Below, piece after piece: positions 57,087 to 64,000 of a stretch of DNA of 64,000 nt. The notes below the pieces were generated by a model, which was given only the letters and a program-made list of their open reading frames with translations, was not told where the DNA came from and did not search any database. The DNA comes from Tessaracoccus flavescens (GTDB lineage: Bacteria; Actinomycetota; Actinomycetes; Propionibacteriales; Propionibacteriaceae). Location: NCBI RefSeq assembly GCF_001998865.1, contig NZ_CP019607.1, positions 2,356,001 through 2,420,000 on the forward strand, written 5' to 3'. Numbering within the stretch: position 1 is the first letter of the stretch; each line of letters starts with the position of its first letter. Both the position numbers and the translations under genes were made by a program.

Positions 57087-58532
57087 CTACCTGCCCGGGG
57101 CGTCGTCGTCGGGGTCTGAGTAGATGCCGGGCGCGTCGTAGATCAGCGTCGCGCCGTCTGCCTCCTCGCGCATCTGCCTCGGTGCGATCAGTCGGGCGAG
57201 GTGGTACACGCCGATCGTGACGATGGTGCCTAGAGCGATGCCTCCGAGCTGGAAGTCCCCACCAAGCGGGACCGACACGTTGCCGATGCCGATGATGATG
57301 CCCGCCGCGGCGGGGATCAGGTTCAGCGGGTTGCCGAAGTCGACCTTGTTCTCCTTCCAGATCTTCGCGCCGAGCAGGCCGATCATGCCGTAGAGCACCA
57401 CCGTGATGCCGCCGAGCACGGCCGACGGGGTGGCCGAGATGACGGCGCCGAACTTGGGCGAGAAGCCGAACAGGATCGCCACGATCGCGGCGACGACGTA
57501 CGCGGCGGTCGAGTAGACGCGTGAGGCTGCCATGACGCCGATGTTCTCGGCGTAGGTGGTGGTCGGGCCCGCGCCGACGGCGGTGGCGAGCATCGACGTC
57601 GCGCCGTCGGCGGCGATCGCCCGGCCCATCAGGGGGTCGAGGTCGTCCTTGGTCATCTCGGCAACGGCCTTGACGTGGCCGGCGTTCTCCGCGATCAGCG
57701 CGATCACGACGGGGAGGGCGACGATGATCGCCGCCAGGCTGAAGTGGGGGAGGTGGAAGCCGACGACGTTGCCTGCCATGTTCGCTGGGTTGTCCGGGTC
57801 GTAGACCCAGGAGCCCAGGTCGGTCAGCGGTGGAAGGCCGAACCAGTCCGCCTTCCCGACGTCAGCCCATTCGACGCGGAACTGAGGGGATCCGTCCGGC
57901 TTGGTGCCGAGCGGGCCGGCGACGAGGTCGACAACCCAGCTGAGGAGGTAGCCGATCACCAGCGAAAGGAAGATGGCGATGCGGCCCATGAAGCCGCGCA
58001 GCCCGATCGACAGCGCGATCACGATCAGCATCACGACGAAGGCGAGCCATGGGTCGACCGGCCAGTACACCGTCGCCACCACGGGGGCGAGGTTGAATCC
58101 GATCAGCAGCACCACGGCGCCGGTGACCACGGGCGGGAGCGCCCTGTGGATCACGCGCGCACCCGCGAAGTGGATGATGAGGCCGACCATGAACAGCGTC
58201 AGGCCGACGACGAACAGCGCGCCCGTCAGGTCGGCCGGGTTGCCGCCTGCGGTGTAGATCGCGGTCGCGACTCCGACGAACGACGCCGACGAGCCGAGGT
58301 AGCTGGGGATCCGGTGCTTCACGACGAACAGGAAGATCAGCGTCGCGACGCCCGACATCATCACCGCAAGCTGGGCGTTGAGGCCCATCAGGAGCGGGAA
58401 CACGAAGGTCGCGCCGAACATCGCCACCACGTGCTGGGCGCCGAGACCGATGGTCCTTCCCCAGGTCAGTCGTTCGGTGGGTTTGACCACGGCTCCGGGT
58501 TCGAGGACGCCGTTGTTGTGCAACTGCCACAT
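57087..58532 (-). CDS. uracil/xanthine permease (NCS2 family)
   Basis: A 481-residue nucleobase:cation symporter. Signature regions include LGAQHVVAMFGATFVFPLLM, YLGSSASFVGVATAIY, the conserved ALIAENAGHVKAVAEMT and AVGAGPTTTYAENIGVMAAS, and the helix-10 substrate segment TPSAVLGGITVVLYGMIGLL. AAAGGAA precedes ATG 58532. Its helices and length fit UraA-type uracil transporters; xanthine cannot be excluded. Confidence 0.9.
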   Translation of the reverse strand: MWQLHNNGVLEPGAVVKPTERLTWGRTIGLGAQHVVAMFGATFVFPLLMGLNAQLAVMMSGVATLIFLFVVKHRIPSYLGSSASFVGVATAIYTAGGNPADLTGALFVVGLTLFMVGLIIHFAGARVIHRALPPVVTGAVVLLIGFNLAPVVATVYWPVDPWLAFVVMLIVIALSIGLRGFMGRIAIFLSLVIGYLLSWVVDLVAGPLGTKPDGSPQFRVEWADVGKADWFGLPPLTDLGSWVYDPDNPANMAGNVVGFHLPHFSLAAIIVALPVVIALIAENAGHVKAVAEMTKDDLDPLMGRAIAADGATSMLATAVGAGPTTTYAENIGVMAASRVYSTAAYVVAAIVAILFGFSPKFGAVISATPSAVLGGITVVLYGMIGLLGAKIWKENKVDFGNPLNLIPAAAGIIIGIGNVSVPLGGDFQLGGIALGTIVTIGVYHLARLIAPRQMREEADGATLIYDAPGIYSDPDDDAPGR

Positions 58533-58663
58533 GGGGTGGATTCCTTTCGTCGGCGGCATGCTACTCGCAGAGCCGGGGAGGTGACGAGACCGCGTCGGTT
58601 TTCGAGCACCGGCGTTCGGCGGGGGCACCTCCGGCGGGTAGGGCGCGCGGCTAGGGTTGGCTC

Positions 58664-59737
58664 ATGCCGCATGACACCCTGGTGCTCGGAGCGAGCGTTG
58701 CAGGCCTCACTGTCGCTCGGCGGCTCGCGTCCAAGGGCTACGACGTGGTCGTGCTCGACCCGAACCCGGAGGGGCGCAGCGCCGCCATCGGACACGGCGT
58801 CGCCGCCGTCGGCCACGCGTCCACCATCGCAGCGATGGCGCACGCCTACGGGCTTGCCGCGGCCCGCGAACACATCGAGCGCAACCTGGCGGGCATCCGG
58901 GAGATCCGACGCAACGCCCCCGATGCCGAGACCCTTCCACTGCGCGACCGGTCGCTGCCGGGCGGCGACGAGGAGGAGACGCGTCTGGTGGTCGGGCTGC
59001 TGCGCGAGGCGGGGGCGAAGGCCGACCTGCTCGTCGCGCCGGACGGCGCCTCGATCCTGACCGAGGCGCTCACCGTCGATCCGACGGCGTACGCCCTGTC
59101 CCTGCGCGCCGCGGCGGTGGCGGCAGGGGCGAAGGTGGTCCAGTCGGTCACCGTCACCCACATCGCCCGCCGCGAGGGGGTCACGAAGGTGATCTTCCGG
59201 GACAACCGGGCCTGGGTCCGCGAGCCGGGCGCCACCTCCGGGGTCTCCGTGGTCGACACGCTCGGCATCAGCCCGTGGGGAAGGGCGGCGCGGGTCGGCC
59301 CGGCCCAGTGGGTCCCCGTCGTCCGGGGGCTGCCCAAGCGCCCGCGCCGTGAGGTCAGCCTCGAGGCCACCTCGACGGCGTGGCTGATCCGCCCCATCGG
59401 GGACGAGGCGCTCATCCTCGGCCAGAAGTCCTCGCTCAGCCGGATCGACCGTGCCGTCGAGGAGCTGCGCGACTGGGCGGTCGACACGCTCGGCCTCACG
59501 GGGGTCGAGATGGGGAAGCTCGCGATCGACCCGAGCGACCACGGCCGCCCCATCGTCGGCGCCTCCGCCATCCCCGGCGGGTTCTACGCGCGAGGCAACG
59601 GTCGGGGCGAGCTGATGAACGGCACCGCGAGCGGTTGGTACCTCTACCGCCTGCTCGCGGACGCGAGACGCTCCGGCAACGCGCTGCCGCCGCTCAGCCA
59701 GCTGCGAGCCGCAGGAATGCGCCTGCTGAAGCGCTGA
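58664..59737 (+). CDS. FAD-dependent oxidoreductase (glycine/D-amino acid oxidase-like)
   Basis: A 357-residue protein opening with the Rossmann motif LVLGASVAGLTVARRLASKG, where the usual GxGxxG reads GASVAG. A middle substrate domain follows, and the C-terminal flavin segment is DHGRPIVGASAIPGGFYARG with NGRGELMNGTASGW. This layout matches DAO-family oxidases and dehydrogenases; the substrate is unknown. It is divergent from the permease with about 130 bases between them, so co-regulation is possible. Confidence 0.8.
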   Translation: MPHDTLVLGASVAGLTVARRLASKGYDVVVLDPNPEGRSAAIGHGVAAVGHASTIAAMAHAYGLAAAREHIERNLAGIREIRRNAPDAETLPLRDRSLPGGDEEETRLVVGLLREAGAKADLLVAPDGASILTEALTVDPTAYALSLRAAAVAAGAKVVQSVTVTHIARREGVTKVIFRDNRAWVREPGATSGVSVVDTLGISPWGRAARVGPAQWVPVVRGLPKRPRREVSLEATSTAWLIRPIGDEALILGQKSSLSRIDRAVEELRDWAVDTLGLTGVEMGKLAIDPSDHGRPIVGASAIPGGFYARGNGRGELMNGTASGWYLYRLLADARRSGNALPPLSQLRAAGMRLLKR

Positions 59738-59763
59738 CGCAGCCCTCACCGTCCGGGGATGGA

Positions 59764-59807
59764 CCGACCCCCGGTGAGCGTGATGGCGCTGTGTCACCGG
59801 GGGTCGG
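59764..59807. terminator. hairpin terminator between convergent genes
   Basis: Perfect 14-base stem CCGACCCCCGGTGA / TCACCGGGGGTCGG with a 16-base loop, between the oxidoreductase and the secreted-protein remnant. Confidence 0.75.
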
Positions 59808-59825
59808 AGTCTGTGGGTCAGGTCG

Positions 59826-60580
59826 TCACTGTTTGAACAGGACGGGGTTGTTGAACACCCACTGCCGACTTTGGCGGAAGGTGTAGCCGCCGCCGGTCCT
59901 TGGGGTGACCTGGTATCCGGTGGTGGTCTTGACGACGGTGGTTGCCCAGATGTCGGTGCGGCAGCGGGTGGTCGGGAGTACTTCTCGCAGGTGGTGTTCC
60001 AGTGGCGTGCGTTGAAGACGTGGTGGCCGGGGAGGGTGTAGGGGACCGACGGTGCCCAGTCGGGCTTGGGCGCGGTCGGCTTGGTCGTTGGCGTCTTCGA
60101 CGGCTTCGTGGTCGGAGTTGTCGTGGGTGAGGTGGTCGGCGTCGGCGTGGGACGGGCGGAGACGGACAGGTCGGCCGTCGCGCTCTTGGTCCCTGCGGCC
60201 GTGACCGTGAGCTTCCCGGAGGTCTCGCGCTCGTCGATCGTCAACTCCTTACTGATGAAGCCGTTGGCGTCAGCGGTCGTGGTGACGACGGCACGCCCAG
60301 CGGTGATCCGGACCTCCTCGCCGCCGGCGAAGCCGCCTCCGGTCACCGCGACGGTGTCTCCGGCGATGACGTCGGTGTCGGACAGCGCGATCCTCGGCTC
60401 GGCCTCGACATCTGGCAGCGGCTCAGGCTCGGCGGTCGGCGCCATGGCCACGGCCAGGTCGCCGATCGAAGCCCAGGCCTGGCCCGCGGTGACGGGGGAC
60501 ACGGCGGTCAGCTTGAGGACCTGCCTTGCGACCGGCGCTCGGAGAGCAGGTGCCCCAAGCCCGAATGAGGGCCCTCGACG
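59826..60580 (-). pseudogene. secreted multidomain protein, C-terminal remnant, frameshifted
   Basis: The remnant begins without a start: RQVLKLTAVSPVTAGQAWAS, like the end of a discoidin (F5/8C) domain, then an Ig-like segment (DVIAGDTVAVTGGGFAGGEE), a Thr/Pro linker (TPTTSPTTTPTTKPSKTPTT) and a C-terminal domain HVFNARHWNTTCEKYS. One base is missing near 59975, after which the frame continues CRTDIWATTVVKTTTGYQVT and WVFNNPVLFKQ to a stop at 59826. I read it as the tail of a large extracellular enzyme, probably a glycosidase, whose catalytic part is gone. Confidence 0.65.
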
Positions 60581-60595
60581 GAAGTCGGGAGGTGA

Positions 60596-62176
60596 TCAGA
60601 CCCAGGCGTTGCCGAGCCACATCCGCAGCCACCAACCGCTGCGCGTGATGAGCTCACCGGTGAGGATCGGGTAGATGAAGGCGAAGTTCCAGATCACGGC
60701 GAGCACGAGCGCGCCGACGAGGATGCCCTTGACCATGCGTTTCGGCCCATGGGCGGGGCCGAGGAACTTGCCGAGGGCCATCGCGAGGATCGTCACGCTG
60801 AACGGGATGACCATGATCGCGTAGAAGAAGAACTGCGGGCGGCCCGTGTGCATGAACCAGGGGAGCCAGGCCGCGGCGATGGCCACGAGCGGGGCCCCGA
60901 AGCGCCAGTCACGCTTGACGATCCACCAGCCGATGGCGAGCACGATCGCGACCAGAGCGGCCCACCAGAGGATCGGGGTGCCCATGCCGGAGATGATCCG
61001 CATGCAGTTCTGCCCGACCGCCTCGCAGCCGTCGGTTCCGGTCGGGATGTCGTTGACGGCCTCGATGCCGATGGGGCGCAGCATCAGCAGCCAGCCCGCC
61101 GGGTGCGCCTCGTACGGGTGCGTCGCCTCGACGTTCATGTAGTCGCCGGTGTGGAAGTCGTACATCTCGCGGTGGTAGTCGGCGAGCGAACCGAGCGCCT
61201 GCCCGAGATACTTCACGAGCGGGCTGTCGGGATTGTTGGCTCCCCAGTCGCGGCCCCAGCCGCCCTCGGTGGTGAGCCAGGGAATCCAGGTGGCGAGGTA
61301 GACGGGAACCGCGACCACGACGAGCTGCACGAACGCGGCTGGGGCGTCGATCAGCAGCGAGAACCAGCGGGCCCTCCCTGCACCGGCCAGACGGCGGGCG
61401 CCCAGGTCCCAGCACACAACGAGGATGCCGAAGGCCGCGATGAGGTAGATGGAGTTCCATTTCACCGCGCAGGAGGCGCCGAACATGACGCCCGCCACGA
61501 CGCGCCAGGGGCGCCAGAGCAGCAGCGGGCCGAACCTGCCGCCGAGATCTGGCAGGTCGTGTCTGCGGAGGTGGTCGGCCAGTTTGTGCCTGAACCAGTC
61601 GCGGTCGGCGACCAGCGCCGAGACGGCCGCCACGGCGAAGGTCGCCTGGAAGATGTCGAGCAGGGCGATCCGGCTCATCACGAAGGCCAGGCCGTCGAAG
61701 GTGAGCAGGAGGCCAGCGATGGCGCCGACGAGGGTGGAGCGCGAGAGCCGCCTGGCCATCCGGATCGTGAAGAACACCAGCAGCGTGCCGAAGACGAGGG
61801 CGGCGAAGCGCCACCCGAAGGAGTTCATCCCGAACAGTTGTTCGCCCCAGCCGATGAGCAGCTTGCCGAGCGGAGGATGCACGACGAACGCCGCGCCGTC
61901 CTGCATGCCGCTGGTGTCGCCGTTGACCAGCAGGTCGTTGGCGTTCTCGGCCCAGTTGCGTTCGTAGCCGAACTGGTTGACGGCCCAGCCGTCCTTGGCG
62001 TAGTAGGTCTCGTCGAAGAGGATCTTGTTCGGTTGCCCGAGGTGGAACAGGCGCAGCGCGAAGGCGAGCAGCGTGATCGCGATGGTCACGACCCAGCCGA
62101 AGGTCCGGTCACGGAGGCGGCCGTCGTCGAGCGCCTGCAAGGTCGTCTGCACGTAAGCATCATAGGCTGAAGGCAT
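60596..62176 (-). CDS. dolichyl-phosphate-mannose-protein mannosyltransferase family (PMT)
   Basis: A 526-residue membrane glycosyltransferase that O-mannosylates secreted proteins. The first luminal loop carries the catalytic acidic residues in KILFDETYYAKDGW, and HPPLGKLLIGWGEQLFGMNS follows; there are about 11 helices. The PMT C-terminal domain is seen in HPAGWLLMLRPIG and GRPQFFFYAIMVIPF. ATG 62176 has a very strong GGGAGGGGG site; its first base overlaps the ATG of the divergent rsmI gene. A GTG at 62152 is the alternative. Confidence 0.9.
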   Translation of the reverse strand: MPSAYDAYVQTTLQALDDGRLRDRTFGWVVTIAITLLAFALRLFHLGQPNKILFDETYYAKDGWAVNQFGYERNWAENANDLLVNGDTSGMQDGAAFVVHPPLGKLLIGWGEQLFGMNSFGWRFAALVFGTLLVFFTIRMARRLSRSTLVGAIAGLLLTFDGLAFVMSRIALLDIFQATFAVAAVSALVADRDWFRHKLADHLRRHDLPDLGGRFGPLLLWRPWRVVAGVMFGASCAVKWNSIYLIAAFGILVVCWDLGARRLAGAGRARWFSLLIDAPAAFVQLVVVAVPVYLATWIPWLTTEGGWGRDWGANNPDSPLVKYLGQALGSLADYHREMYDFHTGDYMNVEATHPYEAHPAGWLLMLRPIGIEAVNDIPTGTDGCEAVGQNCMRIISGMGTPILWWAALVAIVLAIGWWIVKRDWRFGAPLVAIAAAWLPWFMHTGRPQFFFYAIMVIPFSVTILAMALGKFLGPAHGPKRMVKGILVGALVLAVIWNFAFIYPILTGELITRSGWWLRMWLGNAWV

Positions 62177-63023
62177 GCAACCCCCTCCCAGCGGAGCCCT
62201 CGTCCTCGCGGCGACCCCGATCGGCTCCTCGACCGATGCCAGCGAGGCGCTGCGCGTGGCCCTCACCGAGGCCGATCTGATCGCAGCCGAGGACACCCGC
62301 CGGTTCGTCACGCTGACGAAGCGGCTCGGCATCGAGCCGACCGGACGGATCCTCAGCTACTTCGAGGGGAACGAGTCGAGCCGCACGCCCGAACTGGTCG
62401 AGGCCGTCGCGGCCGGGCAGCGGGTGGTGCTGGCCACCGACGCCGGAATGCCGTCGGTGAGCGATCCCGGCTACCGGGCGGTCGTCGCCTGCATCGAGCG
62501 GGGCCTGCGGGTGACCGCGGTGCCGGGGCCCTCCGCCGTGCTGACGGCGCTCGCCGTCTCCGGGCTGCCCGTCGACCGGTTCTGTTTCGAGGGTTTTCTG
62601 CCGCGCAAGTCTGGTGAGCGGACCAGGCGGCTGCAGGACCTCGCGGGGGAGCAGCGCACCATGGTGTTCTTCGAGGCCCCGCACCGGCTCGAGGCGTTCC
62701 TTCGCGACGCGGCCTCGGCACTCGGGGGCGCCAGGTACGCGGCGGTGTGCCGGGAGCTGACGAAGCCCTACGAGGAGGTCCGCCGTGGCGGGCTCGCCGA
62801 ACTGGCCGACTGGGCAGCGCAAGGTGTACGCGGGGAGGTCACCGTCGTGATCGCCGGGGCGGAGCCCGTCGAGACCTCGGTCGATGACGCGCTGGCGCTG
62901 GTTCGGCAGCGGGTCGCCGGAGGTGCGAAACTGTCTGCCGCGGTGGGTGAGGTCGCCAAGCTGACCGGCGCCAACCGTAAAGAGCTGTACTCGGCCGCCC
63001 TGGCCGACAAGGAGGGTCGATGA
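62175..63023 (+). CDS. rsmI: 16S rRNA (cytidine1402-2'-O)-methyltransferase
   Basis: A 282-residue methyltransferase modifying the ribosomal decoding centre. Key segments are LVLAATPIGSSTDASEAL, IAAEDTRRFVTLTKRLGI, LATDAGMPSVSDPGYRAVVA, AVPGPSAVLTALAVSGLP and FFEAPHRLEAFLRD. It is divergent from the mannosyltransferase with overlapping start codons and overlaps tatD by 4 bases (ATGA). Confidence 0.95.
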   Translation: MQPPPSGALVLAATPIGSSTDASEALRVALTEADLIAAEDTRRFVTLTKRLGIEPTGRILSYFEGNESSRTPELVEAVAAGQRVVLATDAGMPSVSDPGYRAVVACIERGLRVTAVPGPSAVLTALAVSGLPVDRFCFEGFLPRKSGERTRRLQDLAGEQRTMVFFEAPHRLEAFLRDAASALGGARYAAVCRELTKPYEEVRRGGLAELADWAAQGVRGEVTVVIAGAEPVETSVDDALALVRQRVAGGAKLSAAVGEVAKLTGANRKELYSAALADKEGR

Positions 63024-63886
63024 GCGTCATCGAGGAACTCGGGCTGCCGCCCCTGCCGGAGCCGCTGCCGCGCCCGGTCATCGACAACCACACGCACCTC
63101 GACTCGACCCGTGAGTACTCGGGTCTCGGTGTCGACGACAACCTGCGCCTCGCCCGGGAGGTGGGCGTCACGCGCGTGATCGAGGTCGGCTGCGACGTGC
63201 CGGGAGCGCGGTTCGCCGTCGACCTGGCCGGGCGCGACCCGCAGGTCCGCGCCGCCGTCGCGCTGCACCCGAACGACGCCGCCCGCGCCTTCCTGCGCGG
63301 AGGCGAGGAGGAGTTGCAGCGTCAGCTCGCGCAGATCGAGGCCCTCGTGGGTGATCCGGTGGTGGTGGCCGTCGGCGAGACCGGGCTCGACCATTACCGC
63401 ACCCGTGAACCGGAGGGCCGAGAGGCGCAGGAGCGCGCCTTCCGGGCGCACATCCGCTGGGCGAACGCCGCGGACAAGACGCTGATGATCCACGACCGCG
63501 ACGCGCACGGCGAGATCCTGCGCGTCGTCGACGACGAGGGCGTGCCCCGCCGGATGGTGATGCACTGCTTCTCCGGCGACGCCGACTTCGCGCGGCGCTG
63601 CCTCGAGCGGGGCTCCTATCTGTCCTTCCCAGGCGTGGTGACCTTCGGGTCGGCGGAGAACCTGCGCGAGGCCGCGGCCGTGACGCCGATCGAGCGGATC
63701 CTCGTCGAGACCGACGCCCCGTACCTGACGCCGAAGCCGTGCCGCGGGAAGGCCAACGCCGCGTACCTGCTGCCGCACACCGTCCGGTTCCTCGCCGACC
63801 TGCTCGACGTCGACCTGGCTCAGTTCTGCGACCAGATCGTCGCCAACACATTCGCCGCATATGGAAGGTGGGGTCAGGATGCCTGA
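63020..63886 (+). CDS. TatD-family metal-dependent hydrolase
   Basis: A 288-residue hydrolase. The metal sites of the family are visible: [16 protein letters not shown], the glutamate of [26 protein letters not shown], the histidine in [17 protein letters not shown] and the aspartate in [20 protein letters not shown]. In actinobacteria it commonly lies between rsmI (or metG) and rsmA, as here. Nuclease activity is known for the family; the specific role is unclear. Confidence 0.95.
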   Translation: MSVIEELGLPPLPEPLPRPVIDNHTHLDSTREYSGLGVDDNLRLAREVGVTRVIEVGCDVPGARFAVDLAGRDPQVRAAVALHPNDAARAFLRGGEEELQRQLAQIEALVGDPVVVAVGETGLDHYRTREPEGREAQERAFRAHIRWANAADKTLMIHDRDAHGEILRVVDDEGVPRRMVMHCFSGDADFARRCLERGSYLSFPGVVTFGSAENLREAAAVTPIERILVETDAPYLTPKPCRGKANAAYLLPHTVRFLADLLDVDLAQFCDQIVANTFAAYGRWGQDA

Positions 63887-64000
63887 CGTCGGCCTGCTCG
63901 ACCCCGCCTCCGTGCGCAAGATCGCCGCGGAGCTTGATCTGCGCCCGACAAAGCAGCGCGGCCAGAACTTCGTCGTCGATCCGAACACCGTGCGCCGGAT
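63879..64000 (+). CDS. rsmA: 16S rRNA (adenine1518/1519-N6)-dimethyltransferase (3' end outside window)
   Basis: Only the first 40 codons are present: [40 protein letters not shown], with the family motif KxRGQNFxxDPNTxRxI at the start of RsmA/KsgA. It overlaps the end of tatD by 8 bases, forming an rsmI-tatD-rsmA operon. Confidence 0.9.
   Translation, partial: MPDVGLLDPASVRKIAAELDLRPTKQRGQNFVVDPNTVRR

Overview
The window is high-GC actinobacterial DNA. The rRNA operon (16S-23S-5S, no tRNA in the spacer), the conserved mscL / SAF / fmdB / 5-FTHF ligase / glp / glpR block and the coding style point to the Propionibacteriaceae, possibly Tessaracoccus or a close relative. That placement is an inference from memory of these families; no database was searched.

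Layout. 0-5.7 kb: a pyruvate:ferredoxin oxidoreductase operon (an NAD(P)/FAD oxidoreductase with ferredoxin clusters, NifJ, and a dihydroorotate-dehydrogenase-like flavoprotein). 5.8-10.7 kb: a run of broken genes (a helical-repeat protein, a thioredoxin-reductase-like protein, a Na+/H+ antiporter with a UBP zinc finger) around an intact cupin gene. 10.8-14.3 kb: an acetyltransferase, an aldo/keto reductase, tRNA-Arg(CCT), a complete insertion sequence with long imperfect inverted repeats, and a decayed CdiI-like gene. 14.4-19.3 kb: a denitrification-type cluster (DUF2249, an NnrS-like membrane protein, a three-part copper nitrite reductase fusion) facing a degenerate ApbE-like gene. 19.4-25.7 kb: UDP-sugar pyrophosphorylase, then mscL, SAF, FmdB, formate-folate ligase, the gephyrin-like protein Glp and its membrane partner GlpR/SepX.

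25.8-41.9 kb is a decayed genomic island beginning at tRNA-Ala(CGC). It holds the tail of a large serine recombinase, a mobile-element accessory gene fragment, fragments of a hydrolase, of an HNH protein and of purH, an intact VOC / AraC / SRPBCC / TetR / NmrA cargo set, an IS256 element interrupted by an IS110 element, a second IS110 fused in frame to the tail of a conjugative relaxase, and a restriction-like module. That module has a C5 cytosine methyltransferase facing a GHKL (MORC/MutL-like) ATPase fused to a PD-(D/E)XK-like nuclease domain, with a frameshifted DprA-like gene upstream of the ATPase.

41.9-64 kb returns to the chromosome: a methyltransferase remnant, transaldolase, the rRNA operon with at least three stacked promoters, a copper P-type ATPase behind a perfect CsoR-type palindrome, a ferredoxin-reductase-like flavoprotein, a DUF805 protein, a flavin reductase, a NhaD/CitMHS-type antiporter, a deletion scar joining two headless genes, a uracil/xanthine permease, a FAD oxidoreductase, a remnant of a secreted protein, a protein O-mannosyltransferase, rsmI, tatD and the start of rsmA. 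About 15 loci are broken by stops, frameshifts or deletions. This is either real reductive decay or, for the single-base frameshifts, partly sequence error; the in-frame stops and large deletions favour real decay.
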